64,000 nt of DNA from Photobacterium sanctipauli (GTDB lineage Bacteria; Pseudomonadota; Gammaproteobacteria; Enterobacterales; Vibrionaceae), in assembly GCF_003026495.1 (NCBI RefSeq), contig NZ_PYMA01000007.1, forward strand, positions 183,341-247,340, read 5' to 3'. Under the pieces are notes generated by a model. The model was given only the letters and a program-made list of their open reading frames with translations, was not told the DNA's origin and searched no databases. A program made the translations under genes and the position numbers. Below are positions 45,524-56,712 of the stretch, in pieces; the stretch's first letter is position 1; each line of letters opens with the position of its first letter.

Positions 45524-47161
45524 CTATTTGCGGCAAGCGCGCCAGCCAAGTAACCAAAACGTGACACCCATTGCAGCCGAGATGGCCGGATAGGTTTCAA
45601 CATGATTACTAAAAAGTATGGCAGAACATACAACCAGAGTTGCACCAATGCCAAAATGGAACCTTGCTTGGCCCTGATAGCGCCGACTTTCCATGAAATT
45701 TTCATAGAGATTATCAATTCGCTGGTTCAGTGCATTGCCCTGACGCAAACTATCGTAAAGTAATTCCGGTAATTCCGGTAACTTTTCCGCCCAGAATGGT
45801 GCACGGCTTTTCACCCCGTCAATCACGGCCTGCGGGCCGACCTGACGAGACATCCAATCTTCCAAGAACGGCTTGGCGGTATCCCACAAATCTAGCTGCG
45901 GGTATAACTGGCGCCCAAGCCCTTCAACGTATAACAGGGTTTTCTGCAGCAGCACCAATTGCGGCTGCACTTCCATATTAAATCGGCGCGCGGTGTTGAA
46001 TAGGTTTAACAACACATGGCCGAATGAAATTTCTGCCAAAGGCTTTTCAAAAATCGGCTCGCACACGGTACGGATGGCGAACTCGAATTCATCGACATTG
46101 GTATCCTGCGGCACCCAGCCCGAGTCCACATGCAGCTCGGCCACCTTGCGGTAATCCCGGTTGAAGAATGCCAGCAGGTTTTCTGCCAAGTAGCGTTTAT
46201 CTTCCCGGTTCAAGGTACCCACAATACCACAGTCCAGGGCGATCCATTGCGGCGTTTCCGGGTTTTCCCGTGCCACAAAAATATTACCCGGGTGCATGTC
46301 GGCATGGAAGAAGCTATCGCGGAACACCTGGGTAAAGAAGATGGTGACGGCATTTTCCGACAACAACTTCATATCCGTGCCGTTGGCGACCAGCGCCTCG
46401 ACATCCGATACCTGGATCCCGTATATCCGCTCCATGACCAGCAAACGCTCGCTACTGAGATCCGTATAAACCTCAGGTACATACAGCAAGTCGCTATCTT
46501 CAAAATTGCGACGCAACTGAATGCCGTTCGCCGCCTCGCGCATGAGGTTCAGCTCATCGAGCAATGTCTTCTCATACTCCCGCACCACTTCAATCGGTCG
46601 CAAGCGCCGGGCTTCCGGCAAAATGCGCGACAAAATCGAAGCCATGCGGTACATCAGCTTAATATCAGCCTGGATCACCGGCAGAATATCCGGGCGGATC
46701 ACTTTCAGTACCACTTCCGCCCCATTGTCTTTCAGGGTCGCGGTATGGACCTGAGCAATCGACGCCGATGCCAATGGCGTTTCGTCAAAGTCGTTGAACC
46801 ACTTTTCCAGCGGCCCGCCCAACGAGGCCTCCATTTGATGCTTGGCCAACTTGCCGTCAAACGGGGCCACCTGATCTTGCAGCATGGCCAGCTGGTCGGC
46901 GATGTGCGGCGGAAACAAATCCCGGCGCGTCGACATCATCTGCCCAAACTTGATCCACACCGGGCCAAGCTCCTGCAATGCCAAGCGCAAACGCTCGCCC
47001 AGCGGCTTGTCCGGGTGCTGGTTCTTGATCCACACCAGCGACTTGCGCGCCGTCTTCGGCAGCTTTAGCCTTGGGTCTTCTGGCAATAGCTCATCGAGGC
47101 CATAGCGCAGCTGTACCGCCGTAATTTGATAAAGGCGCTTGAGCTCTGAGAGGGTCATCAT
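45524..47161 (-). CDS. ubiB: Ubiquinone biosynthesis regulatory kinase-like protein UbiB
   Basis: UbiB is a membrane-associated atypical kinase (ABC1/ADCK family) required for ubiquinone synthesis. The 545-residue protein has the KxGQ motif in [15 protein letters not shown] (about residues 71-85), an Ala-rich loop in place of the usual Gly-rich loop ([12 protein letters not shown]), conserved HADMHPGN near 287 and a metal-binding LDCGIVG near 308. Two C-terminal membrane helices lie at about 500-540. ATG 47161 overlaps the ubiJ stop, so translation is coupled. Confidence 0.96.
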   Translation of the reverse strand: MMTLSELKRLYQITAVQLRYGLDELLPEDPRLKLPKTARKSLVWIKNQHPDKPLGERLRLALQELGPVWIKFGQMMSTRRDLFPPHIADQLAMLQDQVAPFDGKLAKHQMEASLGGPLEKWFNDFDETPLASASIAQVHTATLKDNGAEVVLKVIRPDILPVIQADIKLMYRMASILSRILPEARRLRPIEVVREYEKTLLDELNLMREAANGIQLRRNFEDSDLLYVPEVYTDLSSERLLVMERIYGIQVSDVEALVANGTDMKLLSENAVTIFFTQVFRDSFFHADMHPGNIFVARENPETPQWIALDCGIVGTLNREDKRYLAENLLAFFNRDYRKVAELHVDSGWVPQDTNVDEFEFAIRTVCEPIFEKPLAEISFGHVLLNLFNTARRFNMEVQPQLVLLQKTLLYVEGLGRQLYPQLDLWDTAKPFLEDWMSRQVGPQAVIDGVKSRAPFWAEKLPELPELLYDSLRQGNALNQRIDNLYENFMESRRYQGQARFHFGIGATLVVCSAILFSNHVETYPAISAAMGVTFWLLGWRACRK

Positions 47162-47769
47162 GATGAAAGACGCTCCATCATTGCATCCATCTTGGCTTCA
47201 AAGCGCGCCACGTCGGTTTTCAAATCATCGACCTGATCGGCAAAGTGGGCAATCTCCAACGCTTGCGGCGCCAGCTTCCATTCTTCGGTGATCACTTCTG
47301 CCAGATCACGCTGGCGGCGCTCGATACCATGACGCACGACCTTGGCACCGTTTTTCAGGCCACTCACCAAAGTATGTGCCACTATATCACCGGTATATTG
47401 CGAAATTTTTTCTTCGATATCCGGTTTTAAGCCACTTAGCAGCGCGGAGAATTGTTGGGCCAATTGAATATCCCCCTCAAGAGAGAGTTTATCGGCCTTA
47501 ATGAGCTGGGTTAGGTTGGCCTGCTGGCGCAATTCAGGCAGGACGGACAGGTTCAACGCCAACTCGCAGTCAGTCTCGCCTTCGTAAGCACCCAGCACGT
47601 CGATCTGCTGGCTGAAGACAAAGTACAGCTGCTTGCCAAACTCATTGATTGTCACGGCAATGATCTTGCCGCGCAGGCGGGCAAGGCGGCGCTGGCTTTG
47701 CTCGTCTTCCTTGAGCAAGGTATTGAGCGATGTTTCTATCGCTCCGGTGACCAATACATCAAAAGGCAT
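47158..47769 (-). CDS. ubiJ: Ubiquinone biosynthesis accessory factor UbiJ
   Basis: UbiJ is a lipid-binding SCP2-domain scaffold of the soluble Ubi complex. From ATG 47769 (GAGG six bases upstream) it has 203 residues and opens [12 protein letters not shown], as in E. coli. The 15-codon longer frame lacks a ribosome site. The SCP2 domain covers about residues 15-110 and a C-terminal coiled coil about 165-203. It lies between ubiE and ubiB, overlapping the latter by four bases. Confidence 0.93.
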   Translation of the reverse strand: MPFDVLVTGAIETSLNTLLKEDEQSQRRLARLRGKIIAVTINEFGKQLYFVFSQQIDVLGAYEGETDCELALNLSVLPELRQQANLTQLIKADKLSLEGDIQLAQQFSALLSGLKPDIEEKISQYTGDIVAHTLVSGLKNGAKVVRHGIERRQRDLAEVITEEWKLAPQALEIAHFADQVDDLKTDVARFEAKMDAMMERLSS

Positions 47770-47776
47770 AGTGACC

Positions 47777-48532
47777 TCAGAATTTGTAGCCGCGGTGCAA
47801 CGCAACAATACCACCCGTCAGGTTGTAGTATTTCGTCTGCTCGAAGCCCGCATCCTGCATCATTCCCTCAAGGGTATTTTGATCAGGGTGCATACGGATA
47901 GATTCAGCCAAGTAACGGTAGCTTTCTGCATCGTTGGCAATCACTTCGCCCATTTTCGGTAGCAAGTGGAACGAATAGGCATCGTACACTTTTGACAATG
48001 GCTCAAGGATAGGCTTGGAGAACTCCAACACCAACAAGCGGCCACCCGGCTTAAGCACGCGGTACATAGAACGCAGTGCCTTATCCTTGTCGGTCACGTT
48101 ACGCAGGCAGAAGCTAATCGTTATGCAATCGAAGAAGTCATCCGGGAACGGCAGCTCTTCGGCATTCGCCTGTACATAGCCGACATTGCCCACCACGCCC
48201 ATGTCTCGTAGCTTGCTGCGGCCAACCTTCAACATCGAGTTGTTGATATCGGCAAGGATCACCTGACCGTCGTCGCCCACGATGCGTGAGAACTTCGCCG
48301 TTAAGTCACCAGTACCGCCGCCCAAGTCCAACACCTTCTGGCCTCGGCGAACACCACTGCAATCGATGGTGAAGCGTTTCCAGACGCGATGAACGCCCAT
48401 CGACATCAGGTCGTTCATAATGTCGTATTTCGCCGCTACAGAGTGGAATACTTCTGCAACCAACTCCGCCTTGTCATCCTTGGCCACGGTACGGTAACCA
48501 AAGTGGGTGGTATCTAGTGAGGTGTCCGTCAT
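47777..48532 (-). CDS. ubiE: Ubiquinone/menaquinone biosynthesis C-methyltransferase UbiE
   Basis: UbiE methylates demethylmenaquinone and the 2-polyprenyl-benzoquinol intermediate using SAM. The 251-residue protein has the SAM loop [15 protein letters not shown] (about residues 68-82), the family signature [17 protein letters not shown] (about 36-52), ADINNSML, and [12 protein letters not shown] near 133. It is first in the cluster with ubiJ, seven bases upstream of it. Confidence 0.97.
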   Translation of the reverse strand: MTDTSLDTTHFGYRTVAKDDKAELVAEVFHSVAAKYDIMNDLMSMGVHRVWKRFTIDCSGVRRGQKVLDLGGGTGDLTAKFSRIVGDDGQVILADINNSMLKVGRSKLRDMGVVGNVGYVQANAEELPFPDDFFDCITISFCLRNVTDKDKALRSMYRVLKPGGRLLVLEFSKPILEPLSKVYDAYSFHLLPKMGEVIANDAESYRYLAESIRMHPDQNTLEGMMQDAGFEQTKYYNLTGGIVALHRGYKF

Positions 48533-48606
48533 GCTACTTCCGTTATGGTTATCAAACTGTCATAAACCGACCTAGTGTACTTGATGGTTGAGCTTTGCTC
48601 CAAGCA

Positions 48607-50172
48607 CTACGGTAAATCATTTTCTTTACTTGGCTGTAACGAATGCACCTTGCGTGCCACCACGAGGGCATCGGTAGTTTCCTCGTCTGCCGCCCCGACT
48701 AGCGCCCGCTCGGCCAAGACCGGGTTGATGTCGCGTTTCACCTCGACGCCAAGCTGCTTGAACCCCTCGGCCTGGCGGATCACATTCCCCCTACCGGTGA
48801 GCAACTTATTCATTGCACCTTGATAGCTTTGGCTCGCCTTATCCAGCGACGCCCCCACCGCCTCCATATCGGTCACAAACAGGCGTAGTTTGTCATAGAG
48901 CTTGCTGGCACGCTCGGCAATTTGCTTGGCGTTTTGGTTCTGGCGCTCGTTGCGCCACAGGTTGTTGATGGTTCGAAGCGCCACCAGCAAGGTCGTTGGG
49001 CTAACCAACATAATGTTCTGATCCATGGCGTCGCGGATCAGGCTTGGGTCGGCTTCAATCGCGGCTTGGAACGCGGGCTCGACCGGTATAAACATCAAGA
49101 CATAATCCAAGCTTTGTACCCCATGTAATTGATGATAGTCCTTGCGGCTCAAACCTCGAATATGGCTGCGCACAGATGCAACGTGCTCGCCGAGCGCCAA
49201 CTCCTGCTCTGCCACATTCTCTGCATTGAAGAAGCGCTCATAGGCCACCAGCGACATCTTGGCATCAATCACCACGTCTTTGTCTTGCGGCAGATGAACC
49301 ACGACATCGGGCTGGTAGCGCTTGCCATCCTCATTTTCCAAGCTCACCTGGGTTTGGTATTCATGGCCTTCCCGCAACCCTGACTCGCTCAGCACACGGG
49401 CGAGGACCACTTCCCCCCAGTTGCCCTGCGCCTTGTTATCCCCCTTGAGTGCCTGGGTCAGGTTGACCGCCTCGCGGGCCATCTGCTCGTTGAGCTGCTT
49501 GAGGTTGTTGATTTCATGCACCAGGGTATGGCGCTCGCGAGCCTCCTGGCTGAAGTTGTCGTTAACCTGTTTCTTGAACCCTTCCAGCTGGGCCTTGAGC
49601 GGGCTAAGCAAGGTTTCCATGCTCAAGCGGTTTTGCTCATCCACGGTGCGGGTCTTTTGCTCGAACAAGCGGTTGGCCAAGCTCTCGAACTGCACCCGCA
49701 ACCGCTCCTCGGCATTTTCCAGCAAGGCAATTTTCTCATCCGCGGCTTTTTGCTCTTCGAAATGACGCGCTTCCTGCTCGCGCAAGTCCGCCTCCAAACC
49801 GGCATTGGCCATGCGGGCATTTTCCAATTGCTCGGTCAGGTACTGCTTTTCGTTCTTAACGGCTTCGAAATGGCGCATCTTTTCCAATGCCGCCGCCAGC
49901 CTTGCATGCATCTGGCGCACTTCGTTGGTCAGGCGATCGCGCTCCAGATCCATTTCGTCCAGTTCATTATTGCGCTCGTCAACTTGCCCTTGAAGCTGCT
50001 GCTCCCGGGTTTCGCCCAGTCGCTTATCGGCCGCTATCTGCTGAAGCAACAATTGCTGTTGCTGCTGCCAACGCTGCTTCCCCAGCCATGCCGTGATTAC
50101 CGAAGCGACCACGGCACCTGACAATGCGGTGATCACCGCCAGGCCATAGCCTGACAGCCATTCATCTACCAT
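48607..50172 (-). CDS. rmuC: DNA recombination protein RmuC
   Basis: RmuC limits inversions at short inverted repeats. The 521-residue protein has an N-terminal membrane helix (about residues 10-30), a long coiled coil (about 35-215) and a C-terminal nuclease-like core with GNWGEVVLARVLSESGLREG (about 254-273), YQPDVVVHLPQDKDVVIDAKMSL and VMFIPVEPAF. It ends in a low-complexity tail. It is upstream of ubiE on the same strand, the usual order. Confidence 0.93.
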   Translation of the reverse strand: MVDEWLSGYGLAVITALSGAVVASVITAWLGKQRWQQQQQLLLQQIAADKRLGETREQQLQGQVDERNNELDEMDLERDRLTNEVRQMHARLAAALEKMRHFEAVKNEKQYLTEQLENARMANAGLEADLREQEARHFEEQKAADEKIALLENAEERLRVQFESLANRLFEQKTRTVDEQNRLSMETLLSPLKAQLEGFKKQVNDNFSQEARERHTLVHEINNLKQLNEQMAREAVNLTQALKGDNKAQGNWGEVVLARVLSESGLREGHEYQTQVSLENEDGKRYQPDVVVHLPQDKDVVIDAKMSLVAYERFFNAENVAEQELALGEHVASVRSHIRGLSRKDYHQLHGVQSLDYVLMFIPVEPAFQAAIEADPSLIRDAMDQNIMLVSPTTLLVALRTINNLWRNERQNQNAKQIAERASKLYDKLRLFVTDMEAVGASLDKASQSYQGAMNKLLTGRGNVIRQAEGFKQLGVEVKRDINPVLAERALVGAADEETTDALVVARKVHSLQPSKENDLP

Positions 50173-50412
50173 GCTTAATACCTTGAACCTTAAAGTCTAC
50201 CGACGGGTTATTATCCCCTGTTTCTTCTGCTTTAAAGGCTAAAAGGATACTGGATAAATGTCCAGATGTTATGCGGTCCATCCCAAGCATTCAGGGCAAC
50301 ATCACATCCCTCAAAGGAATGTGCTAGGCGCTGCTGCCACAATCGACTAGACTGACGCTCTCACCGCTGGGATCCGCCAGCAAGGCATTCTGCTCTTGAT
50401 TATGGATGAACA

Positions 50413-51312
50413 ATGAACGAACGTTATGCGCTCGGCTACGGGCTATCAGCAGTATTACTCTGGTCGACCGTCGCAACGGCTTTTAAAATTACCCTCGATT
50501 TCTTTACCCCGATCCAGATGCTGGTTGCCGCCAGTGTGGTGTCTGCACTGGCATTGGCGGGGATCGCCCTATACCAAGGCAAGCTGCACCTACTGGGCCG
50601 AACCTTTCTATCGCGACCTTGGTATTACCTCGCGCTTGGGCTGATCAATCCTTTTGCCTACTACCTTGTCTTGTTCAAGTCATACGAACTGCTACCCGCT
50701 TCACAAGCCCAACCGCTAAACTACAGCTGGGCGATCACCCTCACCTTGATGGCTGCCGTCTTCCTTGGCCAGAAAATTCGCAAACAGGACTGGGCGGCCT
50801 GCGCCCTGGGCTACTTGGGCGTGATCGTCATTGCCACCAAAGGCGATGTCATGGCATTGCAGTTCGATAGCCCGCTCGGCGTTGCCTTGGCCCTGCTTTC
50901 AACCTTGCTATGGGCAATGTACTGGATCCTCAATACCAAAAACCAAGCCGATCCGGTGCTGGGCGTCCTGCTCGGCTTCTTGGTATCACTGCCTTTTTCC
51001 ATCGGGCTAAGCCTTTACACCGGCGGTTGGTCGCAGGTGCCATGGCAAGGCTGGGCAGCGGTGAGCTATGTTGGCTTGTTCGAAATGGGAGTAACCTTCG
51101 TGCTGTGGATCAACGCCCTCAAGCTTACCCGCAATACGGCGCGGATCAGCAACCTGATCTTCATCTCGCCGTTTATCTCGCTGATGCTGCTTGCAACGAT
51201 CATCGGAGAAGAAATCCACCCATCAACCCTAGCCGGCCTGGTCCTGATTGTTTGCGGTTTGCTGATCCAGCAGTGGAAACGCAAGCAACCTGAAGCCAGT
51301 CCTGCCAGCTAA
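50413..51312 (+). CDS. EamA family (DMT) transporter
   Basis: Ten predicted helices in two EamA repeats make up this 299-residue protein, with LLWSTVATAFKITLDFFTPIQ at residues 16-36 and LNYSWAITLTLMAAVFLGQ near 104-122. It is unlike the transporter at 27256. Substrate unknown. It is divergent from rmuC; the ribosome site is poor. Confidence 0.85.
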   Translation: MNERYALGYGLSAVLLWSTVATAFKITLDFFTPIQMLVAASVVSALALAGIALYQGKLHLLGRTFLSRPWYYLALGLINPFAYYLVLFKSYELLPASQAQPLNYSWAITLTLMAAVFLGQKIRKQDWAACALGYLGVIVIATKGDVMALQFDSPLGVALALLSTLLWAMYWILNTKNQADPVLGVLLGFLVSLPFSIGLSLYTGGWSQVPWQGWAAVSYVGLFEMGVTFVLWINALKLTRNTARISNLIFISPFISLMLLATIIGEEIHPSTLAGLVLIVCGLLIQQWKRKQPEASPAS

Positions 51313-51353
51313 GTGCGATACCCCCTTTACCCCAAAGGCTCACCATAAAAAAA

Positions 51354-51376
51354 GCCCGCCACTGTAAGGTGGCGGG
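51354..51376 (-). terminator. Terminator of the Bcr/CflA-type MFS gene
   Basis: GCCCGCCAC and GTGGCGGGC pair around a short loop at 51354-51376. The T-tract (seven T) is on the minus-strand side, so it serves the gene ending at 51449. Confidence 0.75.
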
Positions 51377-51448
51377 CAAAGTCAATTTGGGTTGTCGAGA
51401 CCCTGCGCCCTAGCGTCCGGCGTCTTATTGTTTGTCGAGAGTTACCTT

Positions 51449-52654
51449 TTAGTTAGCAGCAGCCGGTGCATGCCAGCGCAGGCCGTACTTTGACCATAGG
51501 ATCAAGATACCCGGCAGCAGCAACAACATCTGCAATGTCATCAAGCTTGGTGGATTTAGCCCCAGGCGCTGGGTCAAGCTCACCATCAAACCGGCACCGC
51601 TCATCTGGAACAAGCCAAGCAATGCCGCAGCGGTACCGGCCCGGTCACCGAACGGTGCCAGTGCCTTGCATGCCGCAGAGCCCAAGACAAACGCAAAGCC
51701 AAACGACGACATGAAGATCGGCACCATGAACGCCCATGCCTGTGCAATATGGCCAAGCAGCATCATGGTCACGCCTGCGACTAGCAAAATAATCAGGCCG
51801 GTGCTCAGGGTCTTACGGCTACCGAAACGGTCGATGTATTTTGGCGCAACCATACAAGCCAGAATGTTGAGGGCGGCGTTAATACCAAACCAAACCGTAA
51901 ACTGGTTCATGTCTTGCCCCAACTCGACCATCAGCCACATCGGCGCCGAGGTCACATAGGCAAGGATCACCGCCATCGCCAGCATGCACAGCGTGGCGTG
52001 GAACAAGAATGTTGGCTCTCTTAGTACCGACATGTAACGCGATAGGCTAATCATTGAGCCTTGCACATCGGTATCTTGCGGGTGTGTTTCCCTGAAACAG
52101 GTCATCACAAACAAGCCTGCAACCAGGGCAAAGCCCGCCATGAAGCTGAAGTTGGCTCGCCAACCGAACTGGTGGGTAAGCCATGTACCCAACAAAGGCG
52201 CCAATGCCGGAATAAAACAAATTGCACCGTTGAGGTAGCTGATCATGCGGCCGCTGCGCTCAGGGCCGAAGCTATCACGCACCGCGGCAAATGCCGCCAC
52301 CGAGGTTGCGCATGCACCAAAGCCTTGGAGGAAGCGGGCCACCAGCAACAAGTCCAATGTTTCGGCGGTGTACGCCAACGCCGCACTCAACGCATAAATG
52401 GTAATCCCGCCCAAGGCAATTGGCCGGCGGCCAAATCGGTCTGCCAACGGGCCTGCCAGCAGCTGGCCGAGGCCAAGGCTAAACATAAACCAGGTAATGG
52501 TATCTTGTACTCGAGTGCTATCCACCGCGAACGCATCAGCCATTGCAGGCATCGCCGGCAGATAAATATCAATAGCCAAAGGGCTAAACAGAACCAGCGT
52601 TACCATCAGGGCAACAAGACGGGTTCCAGTTTGTGGGTTGTTCGTGGTGTTCAT
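51449..52654 (-). CDS. Bcr/CflA-type MFS transporter (PunC-like)
   Basis: The 401-residue protein has 12 predicted helices. The drug:proton antiporter-1 signatures are FSPLAIDIYLPAMPAMADAF (about residues 24-43) and the loop motif GPLADRFGRRPIALGG (about 67-82). The group includes Bcr, CflA, MdtL and the purine-nucleoside exporter/importer PunC. The nearest one cannot be decided by eye, and no LysR-type punR gene is next to it. AGGAACA precedes the ATG. Confidence 0.85.
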   Translation of the reverse strand: MNTTNNPQTGTRLVALMVTLVLFSPLAIDIYLPAMPAMADAFAVDSTRVQDTITWFMFSLGLGQLLAGPLADRFGRRPIALGGITIYALSAALAYTAETLDLLLVARFLQGFGACATSVAAFAAVRDSFGPERSGRMISYLNGAICFIPALAPLLGTWLTHQFGWRANFSFMAGFALVAGLFVMTCFRETHPQDTDVQGSMISLSRYMSVLREPTFLFHATLCMLAMAVILAYVTSAPMWLMVELGQDMNQFTVWFGINAALNILACMVAPKYIDRFGSRKTLSTGLIILLVAGVTMMLLGHIAQAWAFMVPIFMSSFGFAFVLGSAACKALAPFGDRAGTAAALLGLFQMSGAGLMVSLTQRLGLNPPSLMTLQMLLLLPGILILWSKYGLRWHAPAAAN

Positions 52655-52944
52655 AAGGTGTTCCTATTCAATGTACGCCGCCAGTCTACGAGTTTCGAGA
52701 TATGAATAGAAATGGTATATATTCAATCCGTTCTTTCCATTTAGGAATAACACTATTTTACTCTCGCCACAGGGCCGCTATCACGATGATTATTTGCTAG
52801 CTGGCCAATTGCAGGCCGAGGGCAAAACCGCTAACTTAGCGGTAACGAACGGTCATATCTCCACCCCGCTACACGGGTATAACTCTCATACCGACCGCTC
52901 CCTTTCCGTCAGCAAGGACGGTGACTTTAATTAAGGAACAAAAC

Positions 52945-54732
52945 ATGCAAGCTGTTATCTCACAACGCGTTGAGCAGATACGCCAGTGGCTTAAAGCCAA
53001 CCAGCTCGATGCACTGCTCATTCCCCACGAAGACGAATACCTTGGCGAATACATCCCAGCCCACAACGAGCGCCTTCTCTGGGCAACAGGCTTTACCGGC
53101 TCTGCGGGTATGGCAGTGATCACCCAGGATAAGGCAGCTGTCTTCGTCGATGGCCGCTATGTTGTCCAAGTCCGCAAACAGGTCCCGGGCGATGTATTCG
53201 AATACCGCCACCTCATTGAGGAGCCGCCGGTCCAGTGGGCGCAAGACAACCTTGCAGCTGGTAGCAAAGTGGCGATCGATGCCCGCCTGCACAGCGGGGC
53301 TTGGCTAACCCGCACCACCGAGGCACTTAATGGTGCACTTGAGCTGGTATGTATCGAGCAAAACCCAATCGAGCTACATTGGGATGACCGCCCGGCACCG
53401 ACCCTGTCCAACGCCAAACTCATGGGGCTGGATTATGTTGGCCAAAGCAGCGCTGACAAGCGTGCACTCATTGCCGCAGAATTAAAAAAACAGAAAGCGG
53501 ATGCTGTGCTACTTACCCAGCTTGACAGTATTGCCTGGCTGCTCAATGTTCGCGGCAGCGATGTACCAAGCCTACCGGTATTGCTATCGACAGCGATTTT
53601 GCATGCCGACGAAAGTGTCGACTTCTTTATCGACCCTGCCCGCCTGCCACAAGAGTTTGGTGAGCATGTGGGTGAAGGCGTACGTATCCTGGCCCCAGAA
53701 GCACTGGCAGGCAGCTTGCAACAACTTGGCGGCAAATCGGTATTGGTCGATCCGGCCACCAGCAATGCGTGGGCTGGCCAAGTATTGGCTGCGGCAAACG
53801 CCAATATCCTCGAAGCGGCGGATCCTTGCTTGCTACCAAAAGCCGCCAAGAACCCAACCGAGATTGCCGGCATGAAAGCCTGCCATATCCGGGACGGGGT
53901 GGCCGTGGCCAAATTCCTGGCGTGGGTCGACGCCCAAGTTGCCCAAGGCAAACTGCTCGACGAAGGGACGTTGTCGGATCAGCTTTGGCAGTTCCGTGCC
54001 GAAGACAGCAGCTGCACCGATGTCAGCTTTGACACTATCTCGGCAGCGGCAGGCAATGCGGCAATGTGCCACTACAACCACCTGAACCAGCCAGAGCCAA
54101 GCGTGCTGGAGATGGACAATGTCTACCTGGTGGACTCGGGCGGCCAATATCCTGACGGCACCACCGACATCACCCGCACAGTGGCTATCGGCGAGCCTTC
54201 GGCAGAAGTTAAACAAGCCTTCACCCTGGTTCTGAAAGGCCACATTGCCCTGGCATCGGCCCGCTTCCCGAAAGGCACCACTGGATCCCAGTTGGATGCG
54301 CTTGCCCGCCAACACCTGTGGGCACACGGTTTTGACTACGACCATGGTACAGGCCACGGTGTCGGCCACTTCCTAAGTGTTCACGAAGGCCCTCAGCGTA
54401 TAGCCAAAGTACACAACCCAACCGCGTTGCTACCGGGTATGGTGCTATCGAACGAGCCGGGCTATTACCGCGCCGACGCCTTCGGGATCCGTATCGAGAA
54501 CCTTGAGCTGGTGGTTGAAGTTGAAACAGCCGGCGACATGACGGTAATGGGCTTTGAGTCTCTGACCCGTGCTCCAATCGACCGCCGTTTGGTTGATTTG
54601 TCATTGATGACAGATACTGAGCTAACTTGGCTAAACAACTACCACCAAACTGTGTTCGAGGTGCTAAGCCCATCGCTGGATGGTGATAACTTGGCATGGC
54701 TAGAGCAAGCTACCGCAGCCCTAGCACGCTAA
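52945..54732 (+). CDS. M24B aminopeptidase P family protein (X-Pro aminopeptidase)
   Basis: This peptidase removes N-terminal residues before proline. From ATG 52945 (AAGGA seven bases upstream; an in-frame GTG at 52921 is eight codons earlier) it has 595 residues. That length matches the large eukaryote-like aminopeptidase P form with three domains: two creatinase-like N-terminal domains (about 1-150 and 155-305) and a pita-bread catalytic domain (about 310-540). Metal ligands are visible in YLVDSGGQYPDGTTDITRT, GTGHGVGHFLSVHEGP and LSNEPGYY near 490. It is divergent from the MFS gene. Confidence 0.92.
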   Translation: MQAVISQRVEQIRQWLKANQLDALLIPHEDEYLGEYIPAHNERLLWATGFTGSAGMAVITQDKAAVFVDGRYVVQVRKQVPGDVFEYRHLIEEPPVQWAQDNLAAGSKVAIDARLHSGAWLTRTTEALNGALELVCIEQNPIELHWDDRPAPTLSNAKLMGLDYVGQSSADKRALIAAELKKQKADAVLLTQLDSIAWLLNVRGSDVPSLPVLLSTAILHADESVDFFIDPARLPQEFGEHVGEGVRILAPEALAGSLQQLGGKSVLVDPATSNAWAGQVLAAANANILEAADPCLLPKAAKNPTEIAGMKACHIRDGVAVAKFLAWVDAQVAQGKLLDEGTLSDQLWQFRAEDSSCTDVSFDTISAAAGNAAMCHYNHLNQPEPSVLEMDNVYLVDSGGQYPDGTTDITRTVAIGEPSAEVKQAFTLVLKGHIALASARFPKGTTGSQLDALARQHLWAHGFDYDHGTGHGVGHFLSVHEGPQRIAKVHNPTALLPGMVLSNEPGYYRADAFGIRIENLELVVEVETAGDMTVMGFESLTRAPIDRRLVDLSLMTDTELTWLNNYHQTVFEVLSPSLDGDNLAWLEQATAALAR

Positions 54733-54760
54733 TAGAAAGTAGCCCCTAGGCTGATAAAAA

Positions 54761-54793
54761 AACGCCCGCACAGACTATCTGCGCGGGCGTTTT
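54761..54793. terminator. Bidirectional terminator between the aminopeptidase gene and thiH
   Basis: AACGCCCGC and GCGGGCGTT form a stem around the partly paired ACAGACTATCTGC, with an A-tract before and T residues after. Confidence 0.85.
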
Positions 54794-54818
54794 GCTATGA
54801 GTAAATGACGACAGCTTG

Positions 54819-55931
54819 TTACCCTGAATAGGCGTGGTGCCAGTCCTTCCACACCACCTCAAACCCGCGCTGCTTTACCGCCGATGCCACATCGGCTGCA
54901 GAGCGCTCGTCACTGATGGCAAACTGCTCCAACTCAGGCTCATCATCGGCATAACCACCCGGCTGGGTTTTCGATGCCGCCGACATACTGGTCACACCCA
55001 GCGGCAACACGTTATCGCGAAATTCTGAAGACTCCCGGGTCGATAACGATAGTTCAACCTCCGGGTTCAGTAGGCGATAGGCACAAATGAGCTGGACCAG
55101 CTGGCGATCCGACATGACTGATTTCGGTTGCAGGCCGCCTTCGCAAGGCCTTAGCCGCGGAAACGAAATCGAATAACGGGTTTGCCAGTAAGTTCGCTCA
55201 AGGTAGTCAAGGTGGCTTGCCACAAAGAAGCAGTCAGTACGCCACTCCTCAAGGCCAATCAAGGCACCGATCCCTATTTTGTCGATCCCCGCCCGGGCAA
55301 GGCGATCTGGGGTTTCCAAGCGGTACTCGAAATCCATCTTGTTGCCGCGCAAATGGTGCTCAGCATAGGTTGGCGCACTGTAGGTCTCCTGGTACACCAT
55401 CACCGCATCCAGCCCCAAGGTCTTCAGCTCGGCATACTCTTCTTGGTCGAGCGGCTGTACTTCCATCGCCAAATAGCTAAATTGCGATTTAATCGCAGGC
55501 ACCGCCTCGCGGAAATACTCCATGCCCACCTTGCGCTCATGCTCGCCGGTCACCAACAAGATATTATCGAAGTTCATCGCCTTAATCGCATCGCACTCGC
55601 GTTCGATCTCGGCCATATCCAAGGTACGGCGCTTGATCCGGTTTTCCATCGAAAACCCGCAATAGGTGCATGCATTGGCACACAAATTCGAGAGATACAA
55701 AGGCACATAGAACGAAATGGTATGGCCGAAGCGCTTACGGGTCAGCGCAGCCGACTGTTGCGCTATCTGCTCCAAATATGGTTCGGCCGCCGGTGAGATC
55801 AGCGCCTTGAAATCTTCCAAGTCACGCTTGGGCTTGCGCAAGGCACGCTCGACGTCACCGGCCGTCTTGCTGTAAATCGACAACCTGACATCATCCCAGT
55901 CAAGTTGCTTCCACACATCCACGAAACTCAT
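54819..55931 (-). CDS. thiH: 2-iminoacetate synthase ThiH
   Basis: ThiH is a radical-SAM enzyme that cleaves tyrosine to dehydroglycine for the thiazole ring. From ATG 55931 (GGGG six bases upstream; a GTG immediately before is too close) it has 370 residues. The [4Fe-4S] motif C-x3-C-x2-C is in CANACTYCGFS, about residues 84-94. It lies 10 bases after thiG, last in the thi operon, followed by a terminator. Confidence 0.96.
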   Translation of the reverse strand: MSFVDVWKQLDWDDVRLSIYSKTAGDVERALRKPKRDLEDFKALISPAAEPYLEQIAQQSAALTRKRFGHTISFYVPLYLSNLCANACTYCGFSMENRIKRRTLDMAEIERECDAIKAMNFDNILLVTGEHERKVGMEYFREAVPAIKSQFSYLAMEVQPLDQEEYAELKTLGLDAVMVYQETYSAPTYAEHHLRGNKMDFEYRLETPDRLARAGIDKIGIGALIGLEEWRTDCFFVASHLDYLERTYWQTRYSISFPRLRPCEGGLQPKSVMSDRQLVQLICAYRLLNPEVELSLSTRESSEFRDNVLPLGVTSMSAASKTQPGGYADDEPELEQFAISDERSAADVASAVKQRGFEVVWKDWHHAYSG

Positions 55932-55941
55932 CACGAGCCCC

Positions 55942-56712
55942 TTATGCTGGTTGATCCAAGAAAGCCGTCAACGGGCTCGATGCAATCGCATGGTTGACCG
56001 TACCCGCCAAGCCCGCTTCATACGCCATACGGCCACTTTCTACCGCCAGCTTAAATGCACGCCCCATTGCAATAGGATCGGCCGCCGCGGCAATGGCGGT
56101 ATTCACCAATACCGCGTCCGCCCCCAACTCCATCGCCTCTGCTGCGTGAGATGGCGCGCCAATACCGGCATCGACAACCACAGGTACGCGGGCTTGGTCG
56201 ATAATGATTTCCAAAAAGTCGCGGGATGCCAAACCTTTGTTCGATCCGATCGGCGCACCCAGCGGCATCACCGCGGCACAGCCCACTTCTTCAAGGCGCT
56301 TACACAAAACAGGGTCGGCATGGCAGTATGGCAATACAATGAACCCCTCCCGCACCAACTCCTCGGCAGCGGCCAGCGTCTCGATAGGATCAGGCATCAA
56401 GTACTTAGGGTCAGGGTGAATTTCCAACTTGAGCCAATTGGTGCCCAGCGCTTCGCGAGCCAACTTGGCTGCAAATACGGCTTCTTTGGCATTCTTCGCA
56501 CCCGATGTATTCGGCAGCAGGTTTACCCCGGCGTCGACAAGCGGCCCCAGAATATCATCATCGCGATTTTCTATATCGACACGTTTCAAAGCCATGGTCA
56601 CCAGTTCAGAACCAGAGGCAATGATAGATTCAGCCATGGTGGCGCTATTGGCGTACTTTCCCGTACCGGTAAAAAGGCGTGAAGAGAAAGTTTTATCTGC
56701 AATTTTTAACAT
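55942..56712 (-). CDS. thiG: Thiazole synthase ThiG
   Basis: ThiG condenses deoxyxylulose phosphate, dehydroglycine and ThiS-thiocarboxylate into the thiazole phosphate. The 256-residue TIM barrel has the N-terminal [18 protein letters not shown] (about residues 9-26), the Lys of the Schiff base in [16 protein letters not shown] (about 94-109) and [28 protein letters not shown] split around 183-210. Its ATG follows the thiS stop with no gap, and the last two thiS codons serve as its ribosome site. Confidence 0.97.
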   Translation of the reverse strand: MLKIADKTFSSRLFTGTGKYANSATMAESIIASGSELVTMALKRVDIENRDDDILGPLVDAGVNLLPNTSGAKNAKEAVFAAKLAREALGTNWLKLEIHPDPKYLMPDPIETLAAAEELVREGFIVLPYCHADPVLCKRLEEVGCAAVMPLGAPIGSNKGLASRDFLEIIIDQARVPVVVDAGIGAPSHAAEAMELGADAVLVNTAIAAAADPIAMGRAFKLAVESGRMAYEAGLAGTVNHAIASSPLTAFLDQPA